DNA from: Larsenimonas rhizosphaerae
GTDB taxonomy: Bacteria > Pseudomonadota > Gammaproteobacteria > Pseudomonadales > Halomonadaceae
Assembly (NCBI RefSeq): GCF_023700005.1
Contig: NZ_JAMLJK010000005.1
Coordinates: forward strand, 62,001-126,000
Direction of reading: 5' to 3'
Length of the DNA: 64,000 nucleotides
Shown: one piece after another, positions 7,838-17,661 of the stretch
Position numbering within the stretch: the stretch's first letter is position 1
Layout: each line of letters opens with the position of its first letter
Notes under the pieces: generated by a model
Databases searched by the model: none
Seen by the model: only the letters and a program-made list of their open reading frames with translations
Told to the model about the DNA's origin: nothing
Translations under genes and position numbers: made by a program

Positions 7838-10800
7838 TTACTGTCGGTCAGGAAGTGCCATCAGGGCTTTTACAGCGACCGCAAACAGGGCAAAGCTTGG
7901 CGAGCTGCTGGAATGCACCTCTTCAAGCAGCCGACGCCAGCGCTCGATGTACTGACGATTGTTCTCGAGCCACTGCTCGATACGCTCATCAACATCGTCC
8001 GAAGCCCCCTCGAGACGCAGAACGCTGCTGGTCAGAATCAACTGCTGACGGTCCATGTCATCGCGCAGGGCTTCACGGGCCATGGCTTCCCAGCCATCAC
8101 TGGCATCAAGCTGCTGGATCTGCTCGATCATCCAGGGCAGCTCAAGGTGCTCACCGACCAGGTAATAGGTACGGGCCACACGGTCGAGCGCATCATCTTC
8201 CTCTCGTGAAGACTCGATAATGCCAAGCCCCGCGTACAGGTGATCCACCGCGCCGAGTGTGGAGGCCAGGTCTTCAGGCACACCGCTTTCCACATAGTGA
8301 TCCCGCGTTTTCAGGAACTGGTCGTGTGCTTCACCGCGCAAATGCCCATCAACACTTTCACGCAGTGTCTTGAGCCGTGGTCCGAAATGCTCAACCATCT
8401 TCTCGACCTGAAGGCCGGAAGCCCCCTGATGCAGGAACCAGCGTGTAGCACGACGCACAAGGCTCATCAGCTTAAGCATGGCGTCATACTGCAGATCGCT
8501 GTCGATGGTGTAGTCCAGAGACTCGATGGATTGCCACAGTGTCGGCAGCTGGAAGCTGTCACGAGCAATGACATAAGCCTTGACCACATCAGCCGCGCCA
8601 CAATTCGAGCTATCCATCATGCGGCGCACAAAGGGAATCCCCATGTGGTCCACTACATCGTTGGCGACCTGCGTTGCCACGATTTCCTTTTTCAGGCGAT
8701 GGGCATACATCTGATCCTTGAAACGCTCCTTGAGCGTCGCCGGGAACGCGTTTTCAAGGTGCCGTTCAATGTAGGCATTGTCGGCAAGATCCGTCTTGTC
8801 CAGCGCTATCTTGAGGTCACTCTTGGCATAGGAGATCAGCACGGAAAGCTCCGGATGCGTCAGCCCCTCGCCCTGCTCGGCACGAGCTTCAAGCTCCTCG
8901 TCATCCGGCAGGCCTTCAAGCTCCCGATCAAGCACCCCTTCCTGCTCCAGGGCATGAATGAAACGACGGAAAGGCGCGATGGTTTCCTGACTCAGTCGGG
9001 AAGACAGGGACAATGCCTGGGTCTGACGATAATTGTCACGAATGACCAGATCACCGACTTCCTCGGTCATGTCGAGCAGCAGCTCGTTACGCTGCTTGTC
9101 CGTCATGTCGCCCTTGCGGACAATGTCGTCGAGCAGGATCTTGAGATTCACCTCGTGATCCGAGCAGTTGACGCCACCGGCGTTGTCGATGAAATCCGTA
9201 TTCACGCGCACGCCATGACGTGCGGCCTCACGACGACCACGCTGGGTTACCCCCAGATTGCCTCCCTCACCGATCACCTTGCAGTGCAGTTCGTCCCCAT
9301 CAACACGCAGGGTGTCGTTGGACTTGTCGCCGACATCGGCATGCGTTTCATCGCTGGCCTTGATGTAGGTACCAATTCCGCCATTCCAGATCAGGTCGAT
9401 ATGGGACTTGAGCAACGCCTGAATCAGCTCCGTCGGCGACATGCGATCAACATCAAACCCGAAACGCTCCTTCATTTCTGCCGTGATCTCCACGGACTTG
9501 GCATCTCTGGAGAATATGCCACCGCCCTGGGAGATCAAGTCCTTGTTGTAATCATCCCAGCTGGAGCGGTCCAGCTCGAACAGGCGCTTGCGCTCCTTGA
9601 AGGACTCAGCGATATCCGGGTTCGGATCGATAAATATATTGCGGTGGTTGAACGCCGCGACCAGTTCTATCTGCTCGGAAAGCAGCATGCCGTTACCGAA
9701 CACATCGCCAGCCATGTCACCGATGCCGAGGACACTGAACGGGCTGGACTGCGTATCGTGGCCCAGTTCCCGGAAGTGACGCTTGACCGACTCCCAGGCA
9801 CCACGAGCAGTAATGGCCATCTTCTTGTGGTCATAACCATGCTCGCCACCGGAGGCAAACGCATCGCCAAGCCAGAAGCCATATTCCTCGGACAGCGCAT
9901 TGGCGATATCCGAGAAGGTGGCCGTACCCTTGTCAGCCGCAACCACCAGGTACGGATCATCTTCATCATGGCGTACCACATCCTTCGGCGGCACCACACT
10001 CTGATCCTTCAGGTTATCGGTGATATCCAGCATGCCGCGGATCAGCGTCTGATAGCAGGCAATACCTTCCTTCTGGATGGCATCACGATCACCGCCTTCC
10101 GGCAGACGCTTGCAGACAAAGCCGCCCTTGGCGCCTACCGGCACGATAACTGCATTCTTGACCTGCTGCGCCTTCACCAGACCCAGGATTTCCGTGCGGA
10201 AGTCCTCGAAGCGATCCGACCAGCGCATACCGCCGCGCGCCACCTTGCCACCGCGAAGGTGCACCCCTTCCATCCGGGGCGAATACACGAAGATCTCGAA
10301 CAGGGGCCGCGGTTTCGGCACATCCTTAAGCTTGCGTGGTTCCAGCTTGAAGGAAATGTAATCCTTAGGCTGCCCATCGCTGCCGGACTGGTAGAAGTTC
10401 GTTCTGAGCGTGGCCTGAATCAATTCGATATAGCGGCGGAACAGCCGATCGTCATTGAGGCTTGAGACGTCATCCAGCATTTTTTCGATGTCGCTGACCT
10501 GACTCTGCTCATCGCGACTGTCGACTGCAGGATCAAACCGGGTATGAAACAACGCCACCAGCTTGCGGGCAATACCCGGATAATTGGTCAGGGTATTGGC
10601 AATATACAGCTGGGACAGGCCAAACCGGATCTGCTTCAGGTAACGCGCATAACCTCTCAACAGCGCCACCTCGCGCCAGTCAAGCTCGGCGGCAATGATC
10701 AACCGGTTGAACGGGTCGCTTTCAGCGTTGCCGGTCCAGATGCGGGTAAAGGCATCCTTGAAGGTGTCCCGCATCTTGTGCAGGTCCACCGGCGCATCAC

Positions 10801-12679
10801 TGGGATGTTCCAGATCAAAGTCATGGATCCAGTAAGGCTGGTCGCTCCGCTCGATCCCGTAAGGCCGTTCGCCCAGAACGCGCAACCCCATGTTTTCAAG
10901 CAGCGGCAACACGTCAGACAGCGGGATGGGGCGTCCGGCATGGTAGATTTTCAGATTGACGCCCTGACGCTCTTCCTCCGCCAGCCGGTAAAGGCTCATG
11001 GCGATGGGCGCACCCTGCTCCACTTCACTGATGTAGTTGATATCCAGTACTGCGGCACGCGGGCTGTAATCATCACGATAACCTGCCGGGAAGGCTTCGC
11101 TGTACAGCGTCATCATCCGGTTGGCCTTTTCCTCGCCCATGCTTTCCACCAGGGCGTTATGCAGCTCGTCACGCCAGCTTCGCGCAAGATCGATGACCTT
11201 GTTTTCGAGTTGACGCAAATCAAAGGCTGCCGGCTCATCGCCATTGAAGCGCAGGATCAACTGCACACGTGCCAGCACTGACTCGGACAGATAGGTATTG
11301 AAGTCACCGAAGGTCGCATCCAGGTGGTGACACAAAAGGTCCTGCACCTTGATACGCAGGTCGGTGGTAAAGACGTCACGCGGGATAAAGACCAGACAGG
11401 AGTAAAACTTGCCATAGCGGTCTTCCCGGATGAAGAGCCGAACCCGGCGGCGTTCGCGAATGCTGAGGATGCCCATTGCGGTATCACACAGCTCACTGAC
11501 AGACATCTGGAAGAGATCATCCCGCGGGAAGACTTCAAGAATCTGCATCAACTGCTTGCCGTTGTGCCCACGCGGGTCCACGCCGGCTTCGGCCATGACG
11601 GTTTCGATCTTGCGGCGCAGTACCGGAATATTGCGCGGCGATTCGTTATAGACCGACAGGGTATAAAGGCCCAGGAAACGATACTGCCCAATCACGCGGC
11701 CCTGGTCATCGAACCGCTCAATGGTGATGTAATCCGGGTAGGTCGGGCGATGCACGCGTGCGTGGTATGCGCTCTTGGCAAAGGACACCAGCTCGGGGAT
11801 CAATACATACTCCCCCCCATGGTGATCGATGTCCGGGTCCTTGTTCAGCACCTCGTTGTAGTGCGGCCGATCGAGCTTGAGTACACCCAGCTCGGACCCC
11901 TCGACACGTTCAAGCCTGGGCGCATCATCGTTGCCCTGAATCACGTCATAGGCTTCATATCCCAGGAACGTGAACCGGTCATCCATCAACCATTCCAGAA
12001 AGGCGCAGGCCTCTTCGGCATCACTTTGATCGATGTCATCAGGGCGATGTTCGCGGGTTTCACGGATGGCCTGCTGAGCCTGAGTACGCATCGCATCGAA
12101 ATCGCTGACTGCGCAGTGCACTTCACCCAGGGCGCTTTCGATACTATCGGCCAGATCGTCCAGCGTGTCTTCATTGCTGTGACGATCAATTTCGATATAG
12201 ATCACTGATTCCCGCGAGGTGCCTTCGGAATGCTCGCGCTGAACGGCACGTTTGAGCGAGACCACCTGATAGTGATCGTCACGTTCGACATCCAGTACGG
12301 CATTGTGAATCGCGTGGACGGTAATATTGCGATAATTAAGCTCGATACGTACCGAATCGACCAGAAACGGCATATCGCTTTGCAGCACTTCAATTACCGT
12401 ATGCGTGGACTGCCAGCCGTGACTTTCAAAGCCCGGGTTGTACACCCGAACCTTGGGCGCCTTGGGGTCATTGGAATTAATGAAGTGCCAGAGCGATAAC
12501 GTGGCACCATAGATATCATCCATGTGCCGCTCATACAGATCATCCAGCGGCATGGTGGCGTAATAGGCACGGGCGAAGTCGCTGACAGCGCGAGCCTGGG
12601 GATCATCAAGCCGCTCATGAAAGCGGTCTTCAAGATCCTTTAAAAACTCTTCCTTGTCCTGGCTCAAGACATGTTGCAT
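7838..12679 (-). CDS. gdhB: NAD-specific glutamate dehydrogenase, large 180-kDa class
   Basis: 1613 aa (Pseudomonas GdhB about 1620). It deaminates glutamate to 2-oxoglutarate and ammonium with NAD, a catabolic, allosterically controlled reaction. The long N-terminal third resembles the ACT-like regulatory region; the catalytic core shows RGGMRWSDRFEDFRTE, the Lys of VPVGAKGGFV near residue 848, GDMAGDVFGNGML and NGGIGTYIK; a helical C-terminal region follows. ATG is preceded by GAGGTGA. Monocistronic, closed by its own terminator. The 741-codon open frame on the opposite strand (8240-10465) is judged a shadow. Confidence 0.96.
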   Translation of the reverse strand: MQHVLSQDKEEFLKDLEDRFHERLDDPQARAVSDFARAYYATMPLDDLYERHMDDIYGATLSLWHFINSNDPKAPKVRVYNPGFESHGWQSTHTVIEVLQSDMPFLVDSVRIELNYRNITVHAIHNAVLDVERDDHYQVVSLKRAVQREHSEGTSRESVIYIEIDRHSNEDTLDDLADSIESALGEVHCAVSDFDAMRTQAQQAIRETREHRPDDIDQSDAEEACAFLEWLMDDRFTFLGYEAYDVIQGNDDAPRLERVEGSELGVLKLDRPHYNEVLNKDPDIDHHGGEYVLIPELVSFAKSAYHARVHRPTYPDYITIERFDDQGRVIGQYRFLGLYTLSVYNESPRNIPVLRRKIETVMAEAGVDPRGHNGKQLMQILEVFPRDDLFQMSVSELCDTAMGILSIRERRRVRLFIREDRYGKFYSCLVFIPRDVFTTDLRIKVQDLLCHHLDATFGDFNTYLSESVLARVQLILRFNGDEPAAFDLRQLENKVIDLARSWRDELHNALVESMGEEKANRMMTLYSEAFPAGYRDDYSPRAAVLDINYISEVEQGAPIAMSLYRLAEEERQGVNLKIYHAGRPIPLSDVLPLLENMGLRVLGERPYGIERSDQPYWIHDFDLEHPSDAPVDLHKMRDTFKDAFTRIWTGNAESDPFNRLIIAAELDWREVALLRGYARYLKQIRFGLSQLYIANTLTNYPGIARKLVALFHTRFDPAVDSRDEQSQVSDIEKMLDDVSSLNDDRLFRRYIELIQATLRTNFYQSGSDGQPKDYISFKLEPRKLKDVPKPRPLFEIFVYSPRMEGVHLRGGKVARGGMRWSDRFEDFRTEILGLVKAQQVKNAVIVPVGAKGGFVCKRLPEGGDRDAIQKEGIACYQTLIRGMLDITDNLKDQSVVPPKDVVRHDEDDPYLVVAADKGTATFSDIANALSEEYGFWLGDAFASGGEHGYDHKKMAITARGAWESVKRHFRELGHDTQSSPFSVLGIGDMAGDVFGNGMLLSEQIELVAAFNHRNIFIDPNPDIAESFKERKRLFELDRSSWDDYNKDLISQGGGIFSRDAKSVEITAEMKERFGFDVDRMSPTELIQALLKSHIDLIWNGGIGTYIKASDETHADVGDKSNDTLRVDGDELHCKVIGEGGNLGVTQRGRREAARHGVRVNTDFIDNAGGVNCSDHEVNLKILLDDIVRKGDMTDKQRNELLLDMTEEVGDLVIRDNYRQTQALSLSSRLSQETIAPFRRFIHALEQEGVLDRELEGLPDDEELEARAEQGEGLTHPELSVLISYAKSDLKIALDKTDLADNAYIERHLENAFPATLKERFKDQMYAHRLKKEIVATQVANDVVDHMGIPFVRRMMDSSNCGAADVVKAYVIARDSFQLPTLWQSIESLDYTIDSDLQYDAMLKLMSLVRRATRWFLHQGASGLQVEKMVEHFGPRLKTLRESVDGHLRGEAHDQFLKTRDHYVESGVPEDLASTLGAVDHLYAGLGIIESSREEDDALDRVARTYYLVGEHLELPWMIEQIQQLDASDGWEAMAREALRDDMDRQQLILTSSVLRLEGASDDVDERIEQWLENNRQYIERWRRLLEEVHSSSSPSFALFAVAVKALMALPDRQ

Positions 12680-12811
12680 CCGATCACCTCGATCGAGTTG
12701 ACTAGTGTGCGGTGCGCAGAGCGCATTGTGATATCAGACTAATACAGTTTCAGCATCAGCAGGCAATGAATGCCGATTTTTGACATGGCCCATAACAGGC
12801 CGGCATGACCG

Positions 12812-13951
12812 TTATCGACCGACAAGCACCACACCGCACTCGCAATGATGGGTATAGGGAAACTGATCGAACAGCGCCATGCGCTCAATGGTATGCGTAC
12901 GACAAAGCTGTTTGAGGTTATCGGCCAGGGTGTCCGGGTTGCAGGAAATGTAAACAATGCGCTGGTAACGAGCTATTTCCTCACAGCTCTTTTCATCAAG
13001 ACCGGCACGAGGTGGATCAACCAGTACCGTGGAAAAGTCGTAGCCATCCAGCGCCATGTCACTGACACGCCGACCGGTTTTCTCTCCGGCCAGTGCCTGT
13101 GAAAACTCCTCGCTCGACATCCGGGCGATAACGGCATTGTCGACATGATTCGCCGCCAGATTGACCTGTGCCGAGGCCACCGAAGTGCGGGAAATTTCCG
13201 TACCCAGCACACGCCTGAAGTTCGAGGCCAGAGCAATGGTAAAGTTGCCGTTGCCGCAGTAAAGCTCAACCAGATCCCCCCCGGCGTCTACCGAGGCGAC
13301 GCCTCTGGCCGATGGCGTGGTTGCATCACGCGCCCAGGCAAGCATGTCAGCACAAATACTGGCGTTGGGTTGGGTAAAGCTGTTTTCTACCTGCTGATAA
13401 TGAAGGGTATGCCCATCTACCTGAAGATGTTCGGTGACAAAGTCACGGGTCAATACCCAGCGCTGTTTGCGAGCGCGACCGATGATGGCCACGTCCAGCC
13501 GAGCTTCCAGCGCTCGAGCTTCCTCCGCCCAGGCCTCATCAACCTTGCGGTGATAAATAAGCGTCACCAGTGCTTCACCGGACAGGGTGGTCAGAAACTC
13601 GACCTGAAAGAGGCGGTGGCGCAGCACATCCGAGACCATCAATGCTTCCCGCAGCGACACCATCAGCTCGTTGATACGCCGGCTGGCCGCGGGATATTGA
13701 TCCATCCGAACTATTTTCTTTTCGCCGGGATTGTCTGGATCAGCATCGTACATGGCGAAAAACAGGTCATCGCCGTCATGCCAGACACGAAACTCCGCTC
13801 GCATCCGATAGTATGTGGCAGGCGATGAAAAAACCTCCAGTGCCGGAGGCTCGAACTCAGCGAATCGACGCTCGATAAACGCCTTTTTTTCCGATAGCTG
13901 CTGTTCGTACTGCGTGGGGTCGATCCGTGGAAGACTCAAGAAAAACCTCAT
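12812..13951 (-). CDS. trmA: tRNA (uracil-5-)-methyltransferase TrmA
   Basis: 379 aa (E. coli 366). It makes m5U54 (ribothymidine) in the T-loop of tRNAs using SAM. Seen: RAEFRVWHDGDDLFFAM in the substrate region, SAM-binding VELYCGNGNFTIALA, DPPRAGLD and the nucleophile Cys in YISCNPDTL; the general-base Glu lies in the C-terminal HHCECGVVL. The SD is weak. It begins 19 bp downstream of murI on the same strand, so the two may be cotranscribed. Confidence 0.95.
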   Translation of the reverse strand: MRFFLSLPRIDPTQYEQQLSEKKAFIERRFAEFEPPALEVFSSPATYYRMRAEFRVWHDGDDLFFAMYDADPDNPGEKKIVRMDQYPAASRRINELMVSLREALMVSDVLRHRLFQVEFLTTLSGEALVTLIYHRKVDEAWAEEARALEARLDVAIIGRARKQRWVLTRDFVTEHLQVDGHTLHYQQVENSFTQPNASICADMLAWARDATTPSARGVASVDAGGDLVELYCGNGNFTIALASNFRRVLGTEISRTSVASAQVNLAANHVDNAVIARMSSEEFSQALAGEKTGRRVSDMALDGYDFSTVLVDPPRAGLDEKSCEEIARYQRIVYISCNPDTLADNLKQLCRTHTIERMALFDQFPYTHHCECGVVLVGR

Positions 13952-13970
13952 TCATACTGAAAATTGATGT

Positions 13971-14789
13971 TCAGGGCACAGGAAAGGGCACATTCAGGCC
14001 AGTCGGGCTGTCAAACCCATTGTAGCGACACTGGCGATGCAAACGGGAGTGCCGCGGCGCAGTCGCCCATACCCGGACAGGCCCTGCTTCGCCTCCAGTG
14101 GCTGCTGGCATGCCGGGCATCACGTCAAACAGGACGGTACCAAGCCGCCGGGCGATGGCGTCGGCACTGTCAAACCAGCGAACGGTGCGAGGTAACAAGG
14201 GTGTCAGTAATGGCAGTATCAGCGGAAAGTGAGTACACCCCAGAACAACTGCCGATAGCTCCATCACGTCGGAAAGCCGGGCCGCAACGGATCGGATGGC
14301 CGCATCGCTGACACGCTCCCCCGCCATACGCATCTCGGCGACCTCGACAAGGGCATCTCCATCGACACGGTATACGCAACTGTTGCCGGCAAAGGCCTTG
14401 ATCAAATCAGCGGTATAGCAACGCCCGAGCGTTGCAGAGGTCGCCAGCAACGCCAGCGGCTGTCCGGCGGCATGATGCGCGGCCGGTTTGATGGCAGGCA
14501 CGGTACCGATGACGGGGACCGTCAGCCTGGCTCTCAACGATGAGAGCGCCAGCGTGCTGGCCGTATTACAGGCCACTACCAGCGCCTGTGCATGGCACAC
14601 TGACAAGGCCGCTGTAACAACTGCCTCGATGCGGGCAAGCAGCCAGTCATCGTCACGTACCCCATAGGGCAGAGCGGCATTATCACAGACATAGTGCCAC
14701 TCACAGCCCGGTAACGTGCGTCGACACGCGTCAAGAACCGAGAGGCCGCCCGCACCGGAATCAAATACCATTACCCGTGGCCGTCCCAT
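13971..14789 (-). CDS. murI: Glutamate racemase
   Basis: 272 aa. It makes D-glutamate for peptidoglycan. Motifs: VMVFDSGAGGLSV at the N-terminus, the two catalytic cysteines in VACNTAST (C74) and VLGCTHFPL (C185). The frame opens one codon earlier at a GTG (14792), but the ATG at 14789 is preferred. The last roughly 50 residues are more variable and Pro/Arg-rich. Confidence 0.93.
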   Translation of the reverse strand: MGRPRVMVFDSGAGGLSVLDACRRTLPGCEWHYVCDNAALPYGVRDDDWLLARIEAVVTAALSVCHAQALVVACNTASTLALSSLRARLTVPVIGTVPAIKPAAHHAAGQPLALLATSATLGRCYTADLIKAFAGNSCVYRVDGDALVEVAEMRMAGERVSDAAIRSVAARLSDVMELSAVVLGCTHFPLILPLLTPLLPRTVRWFDSADAIARRLGTVLFDVMPGMPAATGGEAGPVRVWATAPRHSRLHRQCRYNGFDSPTGLNVPFPVP

Positions 14790-14877
14790 CACCTACCCTT
14801 GCCTGACTGTAAAAGCGGCATGATACCAGCATTCAGGCGCGGCAAAAGCAACCCTCTTTCCGACAGGGTGAGTGATT

Positions 14878-14979
14878 ATGAGCACTCCGGACTACCCAAA
14901 ATGCCAGGGCTCGTGCAAAAATAACCGTCCGCTTGATAAGGACATCAGTCCACAAGAATCCCCTACCGGTCAGGGCTGA
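14878..14979 (+). CDS. Possible 33-residue Cys-containing small protein
   Basis: A short frame starts at ATG with AGGGTGAG a few bases upstream and ends 26 bp before the DsrE-like gene on the same strand. The product is soluble-looking, with two cysteines spaced CxxxC (C9, C13) near the N-terminus and a Pro/Gln/Gly tail. It may be cotranscribed with the DsrE gene. No family is recognised; the case rests on the SD, the position and the Cys pair, so it could also be a leader without a function. Confidence 0.4.
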   Translation: MSTPDYPKCQGSCKNNRPLDKDISPQESPTGQG

Positions 14980-15005
14980 TAAAAACATCACAACAAGGAT
15001 GAACC

Positions 15006-15590
15006 ATGGCTTTTGCACGCAAGAATGCTCTGTTTATTGTCGCAGCCGTCTGCCTCATGGCAGTGTTGCTGGTGGCGTACAATGTTGCACACGACGGCGA
15101 TAAGAAAGCAGCTCCGAAATTGAGCTACTCACTGATTGAAGGTTATGGCGGCACATTCCCTCGTCCTGATGCCGCTGAGCAGCCCAGCCTCGACAAGACC
15201 TACAAGGTTGTCTTTGACGTAACAAGTGCGATCAATGACACCACTGCCGTACATCCGGGCCTTGGCCGCGTTGCACGTGCGGTTAATATCTTTGGTGATT
15301 CCGGCGTCCCGCTGGACCATCTCAAGTTCGTTGCCGTTATCCACGGCCCGGCAACCCGCACCATTCTCGATGACAAGCAGTACGACAAGCGTGCCGGCGG
15401 TGACAACCCGAACCATGGACTGATTCAGGCGCTTACAGATGCCGGCGTCAAGGTCATTGTTTGCGGTCAGTCCCTGAATCATCTGGGCGTTGAAGACAGC
15501 GATATCGACAAGAACGTCATTATCGCACCTGCTGCCCTGTCGACACTGGCCATTTACGGCAACGACGGTTACGCCTACGAGCACCTGTAA
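15006..15590 (+). CDS. Membrane-anchored DsrE-like protein
   Basis: 194 aa. An uncleaved-looking hydrophobic segment (about 7-27) follows a basic start, and a conserved-looking spacer (YGGTFPRPDAAEQP) leads to a DsrE/DsrF-like alpha/beta domain: KVVFDVTSA, LKFVAVIHGPAT, GVKVIVCGQSL with C153, and the C-terminal ALSTLAIYGNDGYAYEHL. Cytoplasmic DsrE proteins carry sulfur on a Cys; this one should face the periplasm. Its substrate is unknown. AAGGA precedes the ATG. A strong bidirectional terminator follows. Confidence 0.75.
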   Translation: MAFARKNALFIVAAVCLMAVLLVAYNVAHDGDKKAAPKLSYSLIEGYGGTFPRPDAAEQPSLDKTYKVVFDVTSAINDTTAVHPGLGRVARAVNIFGDSGVPLDHLKFVAVIHGPATRTILDDKQYDKRAGGDNPNHGLIQALTDAGVKVIVCGQSLNHLGVEDSDIDKNVIIAPAALSTLAIYGNDGYAYEHL

Positions 15591-15608
15591 CCCCGGGCAG
15601 TACACATG

Positions 15609-15640
15609 AAAAAGGGCCGGCATGTTTGCCGGCCCTTTTT
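15609..15640. terminator. Bidirectional terminator
   Basis: AAAAGGGCCGGCA and TGCCGGCCCTTTT form a long stem with a 3-4 nt loop, flanked by A-tract and T-tract, so it can stop both the DsrE-like gene and the convergent hemerythrin-like gene. Confidence 0.92.
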
Positions 15641-15677
15641 CATGTCATGACACCAACACTGCCTGCCTTGCCTGCAG

Positions 15678-16223
15678 CTACACCGCTACGGCGGGCTCCC
15701 CCTTGAATTCCCGATAAAGCTCCGGGTAATCATCCTGCAGCCGCTCAAGATGGATATGTGCATTTTCCGGAAGCGCGGCACACAGCTGCTGATAGTCTTC
15801 CTCATCGAGCTGCTCGGTGATCAGTGGGAACAGCTCCTGCCGCTCGCTTTTAAGATAAGCGCGGTGTTCCTGAAGGTAGGACTTGAGATTATCGGCAAAC
15901 TGATCCATCGACATGACCGCATCCATCAGAATCATGTCTATGTCATCGCTCAAGCGTTTCAGATGTCCCTGCATACGCTTGTAATCAGCTGACAGCCGCT
16001 CAGCCAGCTCGTCAAGCTCCGGATTACGCTCCTTGAGCCGCTCGCCACAGAGGTTTTCCAGCGGGATGGTAAACTGATCCATATACTCGAGGATGTAATC
16101 CACGACCTCACGAATGAGGCGAAAATCAGGCCGTATCCCGTCCGAAAGCTTCTTTTGCTTCAGGGATAACACATGAAGCAGGCGGGCCATATTGGCGTGA
16201 TCCTGGCGCAGTTGCATTAGCAT
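15678..16223 (-). CDS. Hemerythrin-like helical protein with degenerate metal site
   Basis: 181 aa, start at ATG with GGGAG 8 nt upstream (the longer frame lacks an SD). The N-terminal LRQDHANMARLLHVL and the spacing of four helices ending in ERQELFPL match HHE/hemerythrin domains. Of the expected ligands, H9, H87, E56 and E127 are in place, but the usual helix-B HHPxE reads TIPLE (52-56) and the helix-D His is Tyr (Y123). So it may not hold a normal di-iron centre. Role unknown; HHE proteins usually sense or store O2, NO or iron. Confidence 0.8.
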   Translation of the reverse strand: MLMQLRQDHANMARLLHVLSLKQKKLSDGIRPDFRLIREVVDYILEYMDQFTIPLENLCGERLKERNPELDELAERLSADYKRMQGHLKRLSDDIDMILMDAVMSMDQFADNLKSYLQEHRAYLKSERQELFPLITEQLDEEDYQQLCAALPENAHIHLERLQDDYPELYREFKGEPAVAV

Positions 16224-16326
16224 GACAGCGTCTCCCGAATAATAGCATTGCAATTCATTCTAGTTCAGCTTGCATGAATATGTGATGACAGTCCCCGTCT
16301 ATTGGTCGAGTAACTGTCGACACACC

Positions 16327-17661
16327 TTACCCCCGCTGCCTGCTGCTGGCTCGATCAAGCTCGGCAAGCCATGCCAGCTTCTCACTGATACGCTTTTCCA
16401 GCCCCCGATCAACAGGCATGTAATAACGGGCCCCCTCAAGCGGTTCCGGCAGGTAGCGCTCTCCGGCAGCATAGGCATGCGGTTCATCGTGAGCGTAACG
16501 GTAGCCATCACCGTGACCCAGTGAAGCCATCAGCGCCGTCGGCGCATTACGCAAGTGCGATGGCACATCATGCCCGGCAGTCGTCCTGACATGTTCACGT
16601 GCCTTGTTATAGGCGCTGTAAACCGCATTGCTCTTGGGTGCACTGGCCAGATAAAGAATAGCCTGGGCCACGGCAAGTTCACCCTCCGGGCTCCCCAGTC
16701 GCTCCTGAACATCCCAAGCCGACAGGGACAGACTCAAGGCTCGTGGGTCAGCATTGCCGATTTCCTCACTGGCCATTCTGACCACGCGCCGTGCGATGTA
16801 CAGCGGGTCAGCTCCCCCGTCGAGCATTCGACAGAACCAGTAAAGTGCAGCATCCGGCGCGCTCCCACGCACCGATTTATGCAGCGCGGAGATTTGATCG
16901 TAAAAAAGATCTCCCCCTCGATCCAGGCGCCGCGTACTCTCGCTGAGCACCTCTTCCAGTACGGATTGATCGATTACGCCATCACCACCGTCACGGGCCG
17001 AAGACATGTCCACGCAGATTTCAAGCAGATTCAGTACGCGCCTCGCGTCACCATCAGCGGCCCGGGCAATGCTTTCACGGATATCACCAGGCACCTCAAT
17101 GGCCAGCCCCTGCAACTGAACGTCCTCGGCAAGAGCACGGTCAATGACCGTTATCAGCTCCTGATCGGACAACGCCTTCAGTACATGAACGCGCGCTCTG
17201 GAAAGCAGGGCATTATTCAATTCAAATGACGGGTTTTCCGTGGTAGCGCCAACAAAGATGAAGACCCCTTCTTCTATCCATGGCAAGAATGCATCCTGCT
17301 GCGCCTTGTTGAAGCGGTGCACCTCATCCACGAACAACAGGGTTCGAGTGCCCTGGTGAAGGCGCTGCTGCGCCTGCTCGGCAGCAATGCGTATGTCCTT
17401 GACGCCGGATGACACCGCCGAGAGCGTGGCAAAATGTGCCTTTGTATACTGCGCCATCAGCCGCGCCAGCGTCGTTTTTCCTACACCGGGCGGCCCCCAG
17501 AAGATCATCGAATAAAGCTGATCATGCTCCAAGGCCCGCCGCAGCGGCTTGCCGTCACCCAGCAGATGCGTCTGGCCGATATAGCCATCAAGCCGCTCGG
17601 GACGCAACCTGGCCGCCAGTGGCTGGCCAGGCTGTAGGTCACTGGCAAACAGATCGCTCAT
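16327..17661 (-). CDS. rarA: Replication-associated recombination protein RarA (MgsA)
   Basis: 444 aa (E. coli 447). An AAA+ clamp-loader-like ATPase that acts at stalled forks. Walker [14 protein letters not shown], Walker [17 protein letters not shown], sensor [12 protein letters not shown] and the C-terminal tetramerisation region ([19 protein letters not shown]) are all visible. It overlaps the lolA stop by 4 bp (ATGA), so it is translationally coupled in an ftsK-lolA-rarA operon. Confidence 0.96.
   Translation of the reverse strand: MSDLFASDLQPGQPLAARLRPERLDGYIGQTHLLGDGKPLRRALEHDQLYSMIFWGPPGVGKTTLARLMAQYTKAHFATLSAVSSGVKDIRIAAEQAQQRLHQGTRTLLFVDEVHRFNKAQQDAFLPWIEEGVFIFVGATTENPSFELNNALLSRARVHVLKALSDQELITVIDRALAEDVQLQGLAIEVPGDIRESIARAADGDARRVLNLLEICVDMSSARDGGDGVIDQSVLEEVLSESTRRLDRGGDLFYDQISALHKSVRGSAPDAALYWFCRMLDGGADPLYIARRVVRMASEEIGNADPRALSLSLSAWDVQERLGSPEGELAVAQAILYLASAPKSNAVYSAYNKAREHVRTTAGHDVPSHLRNAPTALMASLGHGDGYRYAHDEPHAYAAGERYLPEPLEGARYYMPVDRGLEKRISEKLAWLAELDRASSRQRG

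Noticed and set aside
8240-10465. 741-codon open frame on the plus strand
   Set aside because: It lies wholly antisense to the well-conserved NAD-glutamate dehydrogenase, has no family motif, and its His/Gln/Ile/Thr-rich composition is what the reverse strand of such codons gives.
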